Under the pieces are notes generated by a model. That model saw only the letters and a program-made list of their open reading frames with translations. It did no database searches and was not told where the DNA came from. This document shows, one piece after another, positions 16,138 to 24,496 of a DNA stretch of 64,000 nt. Position 1 is the stretch's first letter, and every line of letters begins with the position of its first letter. A program made the position numbers and the translations under genes. This DNA is from Tepidibacter sp. (GTDB lineage Bacteria > Bacillota > Clostridia > Peptostreptococcales > Peptostreptococcaceae): assembly GCF_025210165.1 (NCBI RefSeq), contig NZ_JAOASI010000068.1, forward strand, positions 1-64,000, given 5' to 3'.

Positions 16138-17505
16138 ATGATAAAAAAGCTACTTATTGCAAATAGGGGAGAAATAGCTATTAGAATAATAAGAACATGT
16201 AAAGAAATGGGAATAAAATCCGTTGCTATATATTCTCAAGCAGATAAGGAATCTCTGCATAGATATATGGCAGATGAATCTATATGCATAGGTCCTAATA
16301 GTATAAGCAAAAGTTATAATAATATAGATAATATAATATATTTAGCAATGAAAATGAAATGTGATGCGATTCATCCAGGGTTTGGTTTTTTATCTGAGAA
16401 CTCTGATTTTGCTAAAAAATGTATAGAAAATAATATTATATTTATAGGTCCTAATTATGAACAAATAGACAAAATGGGGGATAAATCAACAGCTAGAGAT
16501 ACTATGATAAATTCTAATGTACCTGTTGTACCAGGGTCAAAAGGTATAATTTTAGATATAGAAGATGCAATTGTAACTGCTAAAGAAATTGGATATCCAG
16601 TTCTTATAAAAGCTTCAAGCGGAGGTGGTGGCAAAGGAATGAGAGTTGCTAATGATGAAGAAGAATTAGTAGCTAATTTCAATATAGCCAAAGCTGAAGC
16701 ACTATCTGCATTTGGAAATGATGAAATGTATTTAGAAAAATATATAAAAAATCCTAGACATATAGAAGTACAAGTTTTTGGAGATTCATTTGGAAATTCA
16801 GTTCATTTTGGAGATAGAGACTGCTCTATGCAAAGAAGAAATCAAAAAGTTATAGAGGAATGTCTTTCTCCTTATTTAGATGATGAAACTAGAAATAAAT
16901 TATATGATGCAGCAATAAAAGCAACAAAATCTGTAAATTATATAGGAGCTGGAACGGTTGAATTTATAGTTGATAATGATAAAAATTTCTATTTTATAGA
17001 AATGAATACTAGAATTCAAGTAGAACATCCTATTACTGAAATGATAACTGGGATTGATTTGATAAAATTACAAATATTGATAGCATCTGGAAAACAAATT
17101 CCTTATACTCAAGAAAATATAAAGTTTAATGGACATGCAATAGAATGTAGAATAAATGCTGAAGATGCATTTGATAATTTTAGACCTTGTCCCGGTAAAA
17201 TAGAATCCATTCATGTTCCAGGAGGGCTTGGAGTAAGATTTGATAGCTTTGTATATGGTGGATATGTAATACCACCTTTATATGATTCAATGATAGGAAA
17301 ACTTATATGTTGGGCAAATGACCGAGAAGAATGTATAAATAGAATGAGAAGAGCTCTAGATGAATTAATTATAGAAGGCGTAGAAACTAACGTAGAATTT
17401 CAGAAAAAATTAATGGCAAGTGAAGTTTTTGTAAAAGATGAACACCATACTAAATTTATAGAAAATGAGTTTATGAATAAATTTATAGAGGTGAAATATG
17501 ATTAA
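16138..17505 (+). CDS. accC: Acetyl-CoA carboxylase, biotin carboxylase subunit
   Basis: The 455-residue ATP-grasp enzyme begins IKKLLIANRGEIAIRIIRTC. It has the glycine-rich ATP loop SSGGGGKGMRVA, HFGDRDCSMQRRNQKVIEE, and the catalytic EMNTRIQVEHPITE. It carboxylates biotin on AccB. The ATG at 16138 follows GGGAGG; the in-frame TTG 16123 lies before that site. The gene overlaps accD by eight bases (ATGATTAA), implying coupled translation of catalytic subunits. Confidence 0.95.
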   Translation: MIKKLLIANRGEIAIRIIRTCKEMGIKSVAIYSQADKESLHRYMADESICIGPNSISKSYNNIDNIIYLAMKMKCDAIHPGFGFLSENSDFAKKCIENNIIFIGPNYEQIDKMGDKSTARDTMINSNVPVVPGSKGIILDIEDAIVTAKEIGYPVLIKASSGGGGKGMRVANDEEELVANFNIAKAEALSAFGNDEMYLEKYIKNPRHIEVQVFGDSFGNSVHFGDRDCSMQRRNQKVIEECLSPYLDDETRNKLYDAAIKATKSVNYIGAGTVEFIVDNDKNFYFIEMNTRIQVEHPITEMITGIDLIKLQILIASGKQIPYTQENIKFNGHAIECRINAEDAFDNFRPCPGKIESIHVPGGLGVRFDSFVYGGYVIPPLYDSMIGKLICWANDREECINRMRRALDELIIEGVETNVEFQKKLMASEVFVKDEHHTKFIENEFMNKFIEVKYD

Positions 17506-18349
17506 AAAATTATTGAGTAAAGAAAAAGGATACGCACAAGTATCTGTTAAAAAAAAGTTTAATACTAAGAATGTTGATGAAAAATTTTGGATAAAGTGTG
17601 AAAGTTGCAATAATAATATATTTATAAAAGAAGTAGAAGAAGGTTTTAGCTTGTGCCCTAAATGTGATCATCATTTTAAACTTTCTGCTAGAAAGAGAAT
17701 TGATTTATTAATAGATGAAAAAACGTTTGAAGAGCTAGACGAAGATTTAGTTTCTATAAATAGATTAGAATTTCCTGATTATGACGAAAAGTTAGAAAGA
17801 TACACTGGGAAAAGTAGAGAAAAAGAGGCTGTTATAACTGGTCGTGGTAAGCTAAGCGATATAGATGTTATACTTTGTGTTATGAATTCGGAATTTATGA
17901 TGGGTAGCATGGGGTATATAGTTGGAGAAAAGATAACTAGGGCTATTGAATGTGCTATAGATAATAAATTACCTGTTATAATAGTGTGTGCGTCTGGAGG
18001 AGCTAGAATGCAAGAAGGTATAATATCTTTAATGCAAATGGCAAAAACTTCTCAAGCTTTAAATAAACTTAGTGAGAATGGGTTACCATACATATCTGTA
18101 TTGACAGATCCAACAACTGGTGGAGTAACAGCAAGCTTTGCTATGCTTGGAGATATTATAATTGCAGAGCCGAATGCTTTAATAGGCTTTGCTGGCCCTA
18201 GGGTTATAAAACAGACAATAAAACAAGATCTTCCTGAAGGATTCCAAAGATCTGAATTTTTATTGGAACATGGATTTTTAGATTTGATTGTAAGTAGAAA
18301 AAATATGAAAAATAGAATTCACCAAATATTGAAAATACATGGGTATTAA
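17498..18349 (+). CDS. accD: Acetyl-CoA carboxylase carboxyltransferase subunit beta
   Basis: The 283-residue subunit has the N-terminal four-cysteine zinc ribbon (C34, C37, C53, C56) and the crotonase-type carboxyltransferase core with ASGGARMQEGIISLMQMAKTS and DPTTGGVTASFAMLGDI. With AccA it transfers the carboxyl group from biotin to acetyl-CoA. The ATG overlaps the accC stop. AccA follows after 12 bases. Confidence 0.95.
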   Translation: MIKKLLSKEKGYAQVSVKKKFNTKNVDEKFWIKCESCNNNIFIKEVEEGFSLCPKCDHHFKLSARKRIDLLIDEKTFEELDEDLVSINRLEFPDYDEKLERYTGKSREKEAVITGRGKLSDIDVILCVMNSEFMMGSMGYIVGEKITRAIECAIDNKLPVIIVCASGGARMQEGIISLMQMAKTSQALNKLSENGLPYISVLTDPTTGGVTASFAMLGDIIIAEPNALIGFAGPRVIKQTIKQDLPEGFQRSEFLLEHGFLDLIVSRKNMKNRIHQILKIHGY

Positions 18350-18361
18350 GGAGGTCTAAGT

Positions 18362-19309
18362 ATGAATAGTTTAGATATAGATAAACCCATTATAGAGCTT
18401 GAAAATAAGATTGTAGAATTTGAAAAAATATCAAAAGAAAATAATATAGATTTATCTGATGAAATAAATATGCTTAGCAATAAGCTTATAAATCTAAAAA
18501 ATGAAATATATGAAAATTTAACGGCTTGGCAAAAGGTAAATATAAGTAGAGCCTCTAGTAGACCTACAACTGAGGACTATATAAAAAATATATTTAATGA
18601 ATTTATAGAATTTCATGGTGATAGATTATACAAGGATGATAGAGCTATAGTTGGAGGTATAGGAATAATAGAAGATATGCCTGTTACTATAATAGGACAT
18701 CAAAAAGGAAGAGATGTAAAAGAAAATATAGAAAGAAACTTTGGTATGCCACATCCAGAAGGATATAGAAAGGCTTTAAGACTTATGAAACAGGCAGAAA
18801 AGTTTAACAGACCTATAATAACATTTATAGACACTCCAGGAGCGTTTTGTGGTCTTGAAGCTGAAGAAAGAGGTCAAGGCGAAGCGATAGCTAAAAATTT
18901 ATTTGAAATGAGTTCTTTAAAGGTACCTGTAATATCTATAGTTATAGGAGAAGGAGGAAGTGGAGGAGCGTTAGGTCTTGGTGTATCTAATAAAGTAGCT
19001 ATGTTAGAGCACTCTATATACTCTGTTATATCTCCGGAAGGGCTTTCTAGTATACTATGGAAGGATGCTTCTAAAGCGAATGAGGCATCTGAAATAATGA
19101 AACTTACAAGTTCTGATTTATATGAACTGAATATAATTGATAAAGTAATAAAAGAACCATTAGGTGGAGCTCAGAAAAACGTTGAATTTACATCAAATAA
19201 AATGAAAGAATATATAGTTGAACAATTAAATGACTATGTTGATAAAAATGAAGAAGAAATAGTTTTTGAAAGATACAGTAAATTTAGAAAAATCGGATAT
19301 AATTTGTAA
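18362..19309 (+). CDS. accA: Acetyl-CoA carboxylase carboxyltransferase subunit alpha
   Basis: The 315-residue subunit has an N-terminal helical region (residues 1-60) with the [13 protein letters not shown]-like segment, then [53 protein letters not shown] and [15 protein letters not shown]. These are the standard AccA oxyanion-hole and CoA-binding motifs. AAGGAGG precedes the ATG. It is the last gene of the operon; no strong terminator was seen before spoVS. Confidence 0.95.
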   Translation: MNSLDIDKPIIELENKIVEFEKISKENNIDLSDEINMLSNKLINLKNEIYENLTAWQKVNISRASSRPTTEDYIKNIFNEFIEFHGDRLYKDDRAIVGGIGIIEDMPVTIIGHQKGRDVKENIERNFGMPHPEGYRKALRLMKQAEKFNRPIITFIDTPGAFCGLEAEERGQGEAIAKNLFEMSSLKVPVISIVIGEGGSGGALGLGVSNKVAMLEHSIYSVISPEGLSSILWKDASKANEASEIMKLTSSDLYELNIIDKVIKEPLGGAQKNVEFTSNKMKEYIVEQLNDYVDKNEEEIVFERYSKFRKIGYNL

Positions 19310-19411
19310 ATAAAAAAGGGTTTAGATTTTGAATGTAGAATAGTAATAAATAAGAAATCCAATTTTAAATGTACAAGTAAATATAATAATATTAAGGGGG
19401 GCATATTTGAA

Positions 19412-19672
19412 ATGGAAGTATTAAAAGTTTCGTCAAAATCTAATCCAAATTCTGTAGCAGGGGCTCTAGCTGGAGTTTTAAGAGAAAAAGGTTCAGCGGA
19501 AATACAGGCAATAGGAGCAGGTGCTTTAAATCAAGCTGTTAAGGCAGTTGCTATAGCTAGAGGATTTGTTGCACCAAGTGGCATGGATCTTATATGTGTA
19601 CCAGCATTTACTGATGTTGACATTGATGGTGAAGAAAGAACAGCTATAAAGCTTATAGTAGAACCTAGATAA
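19412..19672 (+). CDS. spoVS: Stage V sporulation protein S
   Basis: The 86-residue protein matches SpoVS over its whole length: MEVLKVSSKSNPNSVAGALA, IQAIGAGALNQAVKAVAIARG and a C-terminal DGEERTAIKLIVEPR. SpoVS is a small Alba-like protein; in B. subtilis its loss blocks stage V of sporulation, and it also affects septation. AAGGGGGG lies upstream. It is good evidence for an endospore former. It is separated from accA by about 100 bases and ends in a bidirectional terminator. Confidence 0.95.
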   Translation: MEVLKVSSKSNPNSVAGALAGVLREKGSAEIQAIGAGALNQAVKAVAIARGFVAPSGMDLICVPAFTDVDIDGEERTAIKLIVEPR

Positions 19673-19673
19673 C

Positions 19674-19699
19674 AAAAGAACCTCTTAAGAGGTTCTTTT
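19674..19699. terminator. Bidirectional terminator between spoVS and the small gene at 19698
   Basis: Perfect 26-bp palindrome AAAAGAACCTCTT/AAGAGGTTCTTTT with A/T flanks on both sides; it serves convergent genes. Confidence 0.85.
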
Positions 19700-19913
19700 A
19701 ATTTTGAGGATTAAACATTTGAAGCATCATCATAATTTGGTCCATTGTCATTCCGTATTGTTCTAGTAATCTATCAATTATAGGTGAAAATTCTTTCATT
19801 AAATCATCTTTGTTATTTTTAACCAATGATTCAATTTGTGGAACTATAGATTTTATAAATTCTATTTGTTCTTTTTCTGATAGATTATTAAAATTTGAAA
19901 CAAGATCATTCAT
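19698..19913 (-). CDS. Small helical protein, function unknown
   Basis: The 71-residue protein starting MNDLVSNFNNLSEKEQ is predicted to be all helical, with an acidic first half and a methionine-rich C-terminus (MTMDQIMMMLQMF). ATG 19913 follows AAGGAGG; an in-frame upstream start at 19952 would add 13 residues but has no ribosome binding site. No family is recognised. It converges on spoVS and shares a terminator with it, so a sporulation link is possible but unsupported. Confidence 0.7.
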   Translation of the reverse strand: MNDLVSNFNNLSEKEQIEFIKSIVPQIESLVKNNKDDLMKEFSPIIDRLLEQYGMTMDQIMMMLQMFNPQN

Positions 19914-20001
19914 ATTTAAAAGCCTCCTTATTATTAAAGTGCATTTACCCAATGACTATTATATAAAAAAAATGTGTTTTTGGAAATACTATAAAATCAT
20001 A

Positions 20002-20041
20002 ATAACATAAAAGCAGCCACTAGTGGCTGCTTTTATGTTAT
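20002..20041. terminator. Terminator, 40-bp perfect palindrome, for the gene at 20038
   Basis: The core AAAAGCAGCCAC/TAGTGGCTGCTTTT extends outward to a 40-base perfect palindrome that includes the stop codon of the minus-strand gene. Confidence 0.8.
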
Positions 20042-20226
20042 CCTTCAAATTTATCTAATAAATTTTGAAGTTTTTGTGCTTGGACTCCTGATTCTTCTGC
20101 AAACTGTTTAAATAGATTGCATACCTCTGAATCATTTACTTTTTTTGAGAATGATTCATAGTCCCTAACGTCTTCTTGAGCATCTAATAATTTTTTTACT
20201 ATAGTGTCTCTAGTATTTAATTCCAT
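20038..20226 (-). CDS. Small helical protein, possibly ferritin-like, function unknown
   Basis: The 62-residue protein (MELNTRDTIVKKLLDAQEDVRDYESFSKKV...) is helical and acidic, with a pattern E-x-x-x-x-x-x-x-x-x-E-V-x-N-L-F-K-Q-F-A-E-E-S-G that recalls half of a ferritin-like or DUF2383-type bundle. The metal ligands are too few to claim one. ATG 20226 is preferred over TTG 20235 because AGGAGTTG precedes it at the right spacing. It is a single-gene unit with its own long palindromic terminator. Confidence 0.65.
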   Translation of the reverse strand: MELNTRDTIVKKLLDAQEDVRDYESFSKKVNDSEVCNLFKQFAEESGVQAQKLQNLLDKFEG

Positions 20227-20373
20227 AAAAATCAACTCCTTTTACTGTAGTTTTTTCATTATCAATAATTATTATACATTTATAAATTGTTTTATATTTA
20301 ATTTTAAATGTAGAACTAATCTTAATTAATTGGTAAAATAAATATATATTATTTAAAATTAGGAAGTGATATT

Positions 20374-21198
20374 TTGAAAAATTTAGTTACAGCAAAATGG
20401 TTAAAAGAAAATAATAATGACGATATAGTTGTAGTTGATTGTAGATTTGATTTACAAACACCTTTGTATGGATAAGATAGTTATTTAAAAAATCATATTC
20501 CAAATTCAGTATACATGGATATGGATAAAGATCTAGCAGGTGAAGTAAAAGAACATGGAGGAAGACATCCATTACCTGATTTAAATATATTTAAATCAAA
20601 ATTAGAAAGTTGTGGAATAGGAAATGATACAACAGTTATAGCTTATGATGATGGAGAAATTGCAGGAGCAGCTAGATTTTGGTGGATGTTAAAATATATA
20701 GGACATACCAAAGTACATATTTTAGATGGAGGGATAAAATCTTGGATAAAATCGGGTTATTTTTTAACATCTGATATTCCTAAGAAAAACAAAAAATGCT
20801 TAGATATAAATATAAATGAATCTATAATAGCTACTGTAGACGAAGTTAGAAGAAATATAGATCAAGATAAATCTATTATAATTGACTCAAGATCGCTTGA
20901 AAGATACAAGGGAGAAGTAGAACCTATTGATAAAAAAGCAGGTCATATACCTAGTGCTCAAAATTATTTTTGGCTAGATGTTTTAGAAGATGATAAAATG
21001 AAGGATATAAAAAAATTAAAAGATCACTTCAACGAAGTATTGAAATATAAAAATGTAATTGTGCATTGTGGATCTGGAATAACTGGCTGTGTAAACTATG
21101 TTGCTCTTGATGAAATAGGAGTAAAATCAAAACTTTATCTAGGATCATGGAGTGATTGGATAAGCTATGACGAAAATGAATTGAAAACAGGAGAATAA
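20374..21198 (+). pseudogene. Sulfurtransferase (tandem rhodanese, SseA-like) interrupted by an in-frame TAA
   Basis: Read from TTG 20374 (AGGAAGTG upstream), the frame encodes LVTAKWLKENNNDDIVVVDC..., the normal N-terminus of a two-domain thiosulfate/3-mercaptopyruvate sulfurtransferase. TAA at 20473-20475 stops it after 33 residues. The same frame continues (DSYLKNHIPNSVYMDMDKDL) to 21198. The C-terminal domain keeps the active-site loop HCGSGITGC and IDSRSLERYKGE. The stop falls where family members have a lysine or similar residue, so a single base change is enough. Re-initiation at ATG 20515 would lack half the first domain. A read error must be excluded. Confidence 0.75.
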
Positions 21199-21242
21199 AT
21201 ATAATAAATTTAATTTTAAAGCAAGAAAGGAAGATTATAACT

Positions 21243-22253
21243 ATGACTATAAAAAGAAAAATTAAAAACACTGCTGTGTTAGTAAGTATTTTGTCTCTTA
21301 TGGGCATTAACTCTATGAACGTATTTGCAAATCAAAATATATCTGATTGGGCAAAAACAACATTTAGTGCAATGAAGGAGAAACAACTAATACCTAAGTC
21401 ATTGCAGAATGATGAAAATTTTCAAGATGAAATAACTAGAGAAGAGTTTGCAGAATTAGTAACTACATACTATTTACAATTAAAACCTCAATCAATAGAA
21501 GGTGAGGGAATATTCGAAGATACAGTGAATCCTTTAGTGCAATTAGCAGGTAGACTTGGAATAGTAAATGGAACAGGTAAAGGAAAGTTTGCTCCTGATG
21601 ATAAATTGACAAGAGAACAAGCTTCAACAATGTTTGCAAGAGCAGAAAAAATGATAAACGATAACTTAGAAATAACTACAGAAAACTCTTTTAATGATAA
21701 AAGTAAAATATCAAGTTGGGCAAATGAAGGTGTATCGACAATGAATAAACAAGGAACAATCAAAGGATATCCTGATGGCTCATTTAAACCGCAACGTGAA
21801 ATGTCAAAAGAACAAGCAATAGTAGTAACAGCAAGAATGGGTAAGAAACATGGTATATTGGAGTTTGATGAAAATAAGGAACCTGCTCCTAGTAATTCAA
21901 TAGAAGAATACGCAAATAAATATGATTATAAAATACATTCAAGTGATAAATATATAACTGTAGCAGATAAAAATGGTGAAGACCTTATATCAATGGAAAG
22001 AAAAGAAAAAGAATATGTATATGCTTTTGGAACAGATCAGATATCTAAAAATACAGAACAATCTTATGAATTTATAGAACTGAATACAAAGTTTGAAAAA
22101 TTTGATGAATTGAAAAAATCTGTAGACACTTATATAGATAATAAAGAATCAGGAGTAAAAACGGTATATATAGATGGAATAAAAGTATCAATATATAATA
22201 CTAGTTATGGACTAATTTTAACTGTTTCAAATGAAGTGAAAATAGAAAAATAA
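21243..22253 (+). CDS. S-layer homology (SLH) domain protein, secreted
   Basis: The 336-residue protein has a signal peptide (residues 1-29, basic start then AVLVSILSLMGINSMNVFA). Three SLH repeats follow: about residues 32-95, 96-150 (GIVNGTGKGKFAPDDKLTREQASTM) and 154-205 (GTIKGYPDGSFKPQREMSKEQAIVV). SLH triplets bind pyruvylated cell-wall polymers, anchoring the protein outside the cell. The C-terminal 120 residues are lysine- and aspartate-rich and match no family I know. It is followed by a polysaccharide deacetylase, another envelope gene. Confidence 0.85.
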   Translation: MTIKRKIKNTAVLVSILSLMGINSMNVFANQNISDWAKTTFSAMKEKQLIPKSLQNDENFQDEITREEFAELVTTYYLQLKPQSIEGEGIFEDTVNPLVQLAGRLGIVNGTGKGKFAPDDKLTREQASTMFARAEKMINDNLEITTENSFNDKSKISSWANEGVSTMNKQGTIKGYPDGSFKPQREMSKEQAIVVTARMGKKHGILEFDENKEPAPSNSIEEYANKYDYKIHSSDKYITVADKNGEDLISMERKEKEYVYAFGTDQISKNTEQSYEFIELNTKFEKFDELKKSVDTYIDNKESGVKTVYIDGIKVSIYNTSYGLILTVSNEVKIEK

Positions 22254-22365
22254 TTTTGATGTAAATAGATAAATGGATTATACTAAATTAAAAACAATAG
22301 AATAAATATAATATTCATATAATATCTATTAATGTATACAATTTTTAGTAAGGAGATAGTTTTAT

Positions 22366-23133
22366 ATGAAGAATATGAAGATTATATTTATAGTTATTAT
22401 GGTAATTTTAATAGGATATGAGTCTGGGATGACAATTGTAGATTCTATGAAAACTAATGGAAGCCTACTTAACAGAATATCGGACAATACAGAACTTGTT
22501 TGGAATGGTCCTAGGGATAAAAAAGTTATAGCTATTACCTTTGATGATGGACCTCATCCGAGGTATACACCTAAAATATTAAATCTGCTGAAAAAATATG
22601 ATGTAAAAGCTACATTTTTTGTATTGGGGAAACATGTTTCGTTCTATCCAGAACCATTGAAGAGAATAAAATCTGAAGGCCATGAGATAGGAAATCACAC
22701 ATATTCTCATGTTGATGTAAAAAAAATACCTAGTAGAAAAATAGAAGAAGAATTTAATAAAACACAAGAAAAAATATATGAAGTAATAAAAGAAAAACCC
22801 AAAATATTCAGACCGCCATTTGGGTCCTACAACAAATATCTTAAAGAGTTAGCAAAAAAACATAATGTTAAAATAATACTATGGTCATCTAGTCAAGATT
22901 GCAAGGATTGGAGTAATCCTGGAGTTAAAAAAATAGCAAACACAGTTATCGATAATGTAGGAAATGGAGATATTATATTACTCCATGATTATGTAAATAC
23001 TACAAGTCAAACATATGAAGCATTAAAAATAATATTACCAGAACTTAAAAGAAGAGGTTATAAATTTGTAACGGTATCCGAACTTATAGAAAATAAAGGC
23101 TATGAAGATGAAATGAAAATTATAGAAAATTAA
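22366..23133 (+). CDS. Polysaccharide deacetylase (NodB homology), membrane-anchored or secreted
   Basis: The 255-residue protein has an N-terminal hydrophobic anchor or signal (residues 5-17) and a NodB domain: TFDDGPHP (catalytic D60, metal D61), GHEIGNHTYSH (metal H110, H114), RPPFGSYN and the late LLHDYVNTT histidine motif. All metal and catalytic residues are present, so it should be active on N-acetylated wall glycans, most likely peptidoglycan. The motif order matches the PdaA/CDA group. AAGGAG is 10 bases before ATG 22366. Confidence 0.9.
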   Translation: MKNMKIIFIVIMVILIGYESGMTIVDSMKTNGSLLNRISDNTELVWNGPRDKKVIAITFDDGPHPRYTPKILNLLKKYDVKATFFVLGKHVSFYPEPLKRIKSEGHEIGNHTYSHVDVKKIPSRKIEEEFNKTQEKIYEVIKEKPKIFRPPFGSYNKYLKELAKKHNVKIILWSSSQDCKDWSNPGVKKIANTVIDNVGNGDIILLHDYVNTTSQTYEALKIILPELKRRGYKFVTVSELIENKGYEDEMKIIEN

Positions 23134-23169
23134 AATACACATTCCGTTGAGAATGTGTATTTTAATTTT
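23131..23169. terminator. Bidirectional terminator between the deacetylase and the small gene at 23169
   Basis: Stem TAAAATACACATTC/GAATGTGTATTTTA with a six-base loop, serving convergent genes. It is duplicated at 23471-23516. Confidence 0.85.
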
Positions 23170-23351
23170 TATTCTAGTGTAGTATTTTCAAAAGTTTGTG
23201 TTCCAGATAGTCTATGTCCTTCGCTTTCTGAAACTATATAGCTAAATATACCTTGCTTATTATAAGCTTCAACTTTTGATACAACCTCATCTATATACAT
23301 AGGCTGTGAAATAGAGTTGTTATCAGAACGGATTATTATATATTTTTGCAT
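23169..23351 (-). CDS. Small paralogous protein A, function unknown
   Basis: The 60-residue protein (MQKYIIIRSDNNSISQPM...) is soluble, without cysteine. Its core Y-x-I-I-R-S-D-N-x-S-I-S-x-P-M and QGI-x-SYIVSE-x-EG-x-R is shared with the neighbour at 23515. AGGAGG lies before the ATG. No family is recognised. It is one product of a tandem duplication, with a private terminator. The conserved half suggests a small alpha/beta fold. Confidence 0.7.
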   Translation of the reverse strand: MQKYIIIRSDNNSISQPMYIDEVVSKVEAYNKQGIFSYIVSESEGHRLSGTQTFENTTLE

Positions 23352-23470
23352 AAAATCCTCCTTAATCTAATTATTTGCAAATAAAGATTATATTAATTTA
23401 AGTCTTGTTTTATATACTATTATTATAATTCCTCAAAAAAATATTTAAATACTAAGAATAATGTGGGAAT

Positions 23471-23516
23471 AACTATAAAAATACACATTCAATTAAGAAT
23501 GTGTATTTTTATAGTT
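23471..23516. terminator. Terminator of small paralogue B
   Basis: Perfect 20-bp arms (23471-23490 and 23497-23516) around a six-base loop; the inner part repeats the terminator at 23131. Confidence 0.85.
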
Positions 23517-23697
23517 ACTTCCATTCAGGAGTATAAAAATGTCCATCTTTAGTTATTCTTTTTCCTTCATCTTCTGATACTATATAACTTGATATACCTT
23601 GTTTATCATAATCTTTTACTGTGGATATAGCTTTTTGTCTATCCATTGGCTTCGAAATTGACTTATTATCGGAACGTATTATTACATATCTCTCCAT
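23515..23697 (-). CDS. Small paralogous protein B, function unknown
   Basis: The 60-residue protein (MERYVIIRSDNKSISKPM...) is about half identical to the protein encoded at 23169-23351, with the same length and the shared YIVSEDEGKR motif. Divergence is mostly in the middle helix and the C-terminal dozen residues. AGGAGG precedes the ATG. The function is unknown. The pair is transcribed away from pabA. Confidence 0.7.
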   Translation of the reverse strand: MERYVIIRSDNKSISKPMDRQKAISTVKDYDKQGISSYIVSEDEGKRITKDGHFYTPEWK

Positions 23698-23915
23698 AAA
23701 ATCCTCCTTAATATAATTATTTATTGAAAAGATGATGTTGATTTAACTTTTTCTTTATATACTATTATAATTTCTCAAAAAAATATTTAAATACTAAGAA
23801 TAATGTGGAAAATGTATATATATATGTAGATAAGAAATTTATAAAAATAGAGCTGTTTAATGGTATAATGTATATGATATTTACAATATTTTTGACAAAA
23901 AAAGGAGGAAAAAAT

Positions 23916-24494
23916 TTGATCTTAATGATAGATAATTATGATTCTTTTACTTATAATTTAGTTCAATTTTTAGGCGAATTAGGGGAAAAAATAATAGTTA
24001 AAAGAAATGATGAAATAACACTGCTTGAAATAGAAAAACTAGATCCAGAAATTATAGTATTATCTCCTGGACCTTGTTCTCCTAATGAAGCAGGTATTAG
24101 CATAGATGTTGTAAATTACTTTAAAGAAAAAAAACCTATACTTGGTATATGCTTAGGACATCAAACTATAGCACAAGTATTTGGAGCAATAGTAAAAACA
24201 GCTATAAGACCTGTACACGGAAAGGTTCATGCTATAAAACACTTTAACAAAGGAGTATTCAAAGATTTAAATAATCCACTAAAAGTTACAAGATATCATT
24301 CTTTAGTTGTAGATAAAGAAACATTAAGTGATAATATCGAAATAACAGCTATTACTGATGAAGGCGAAATAATGGGAATTAAACATAGAAATTATCTTAT
24401 AGAGGGGGTTCAGTTTCATCCAGAAGCGATACTTACTGAACAAGGCCATGAAATATTAAAGAATTTTTTAAGACAAGCTAGAGGGGAGGATTAG
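23916..24494 (+). CDS. pabA: Aminodeoxychorismate synthase, glutamine amidotransferase component
   Basis: The 192-residue class I amidotransferase has MIDNYDSFTYNLVQFLGE, the nucleophile motif GICLGHQ (C79) and the closing HPEAI histidine-glutamate pair. It supplies ammonia to PabB; the family also includes TrpG, but the pabB-pabC-fol context makes PabA the right name. TTG 23916 is chosen because AAAGGAGG lies seven bases upstream; the longer frame from 23805 has no ribosome binding site. GGTATAATG at about 23861 is a likely -10. Confidence 0.92.
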   Translation: MILMIDNYDSFTYNLVQFLGELGEKIIVKRNDEITLLEIEKLDPEIIVLSPGPCSPNEAGISIDVVNYFKEKKPILGICLGHQTIAQVFGAIVKTAIRPVHGKVHAIKHFNKGVFKDLNNPLKVTRYHSLVVDKETLSDNIEITAITDEGEIMGIKHRNYLIEGVQFHPEAILTEQGHEILKNFLRQARGED

Positions 24495-24496
24495 AT

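Larger units (their letters stand above)
23131..23808 (-). repeat. Tandem duplication of a small-gene unit (two units of about 340 bases)
   Basis: Two consecutive units each hold a terminator, a 60-residue gene and an upstream region. The far ends share an identical 35-base block (23432-23466 and 23774-23808). The terminator stems, ribosome binding sites (AGGAGGATTTT) and proteins are also related. The proteins are clearly diverged, so the duplication is not recent, yet the 35-base upstream block has been kept intact. Confidence 0.8.

Noticed and set aside
20387-20572. Minus-strand ORF across the interrupted rhodanese
   Set aside because: The plus strand encodes recognisable sulfurtransferase sequence on both sides of the stop; the antisense frame has no RBS.
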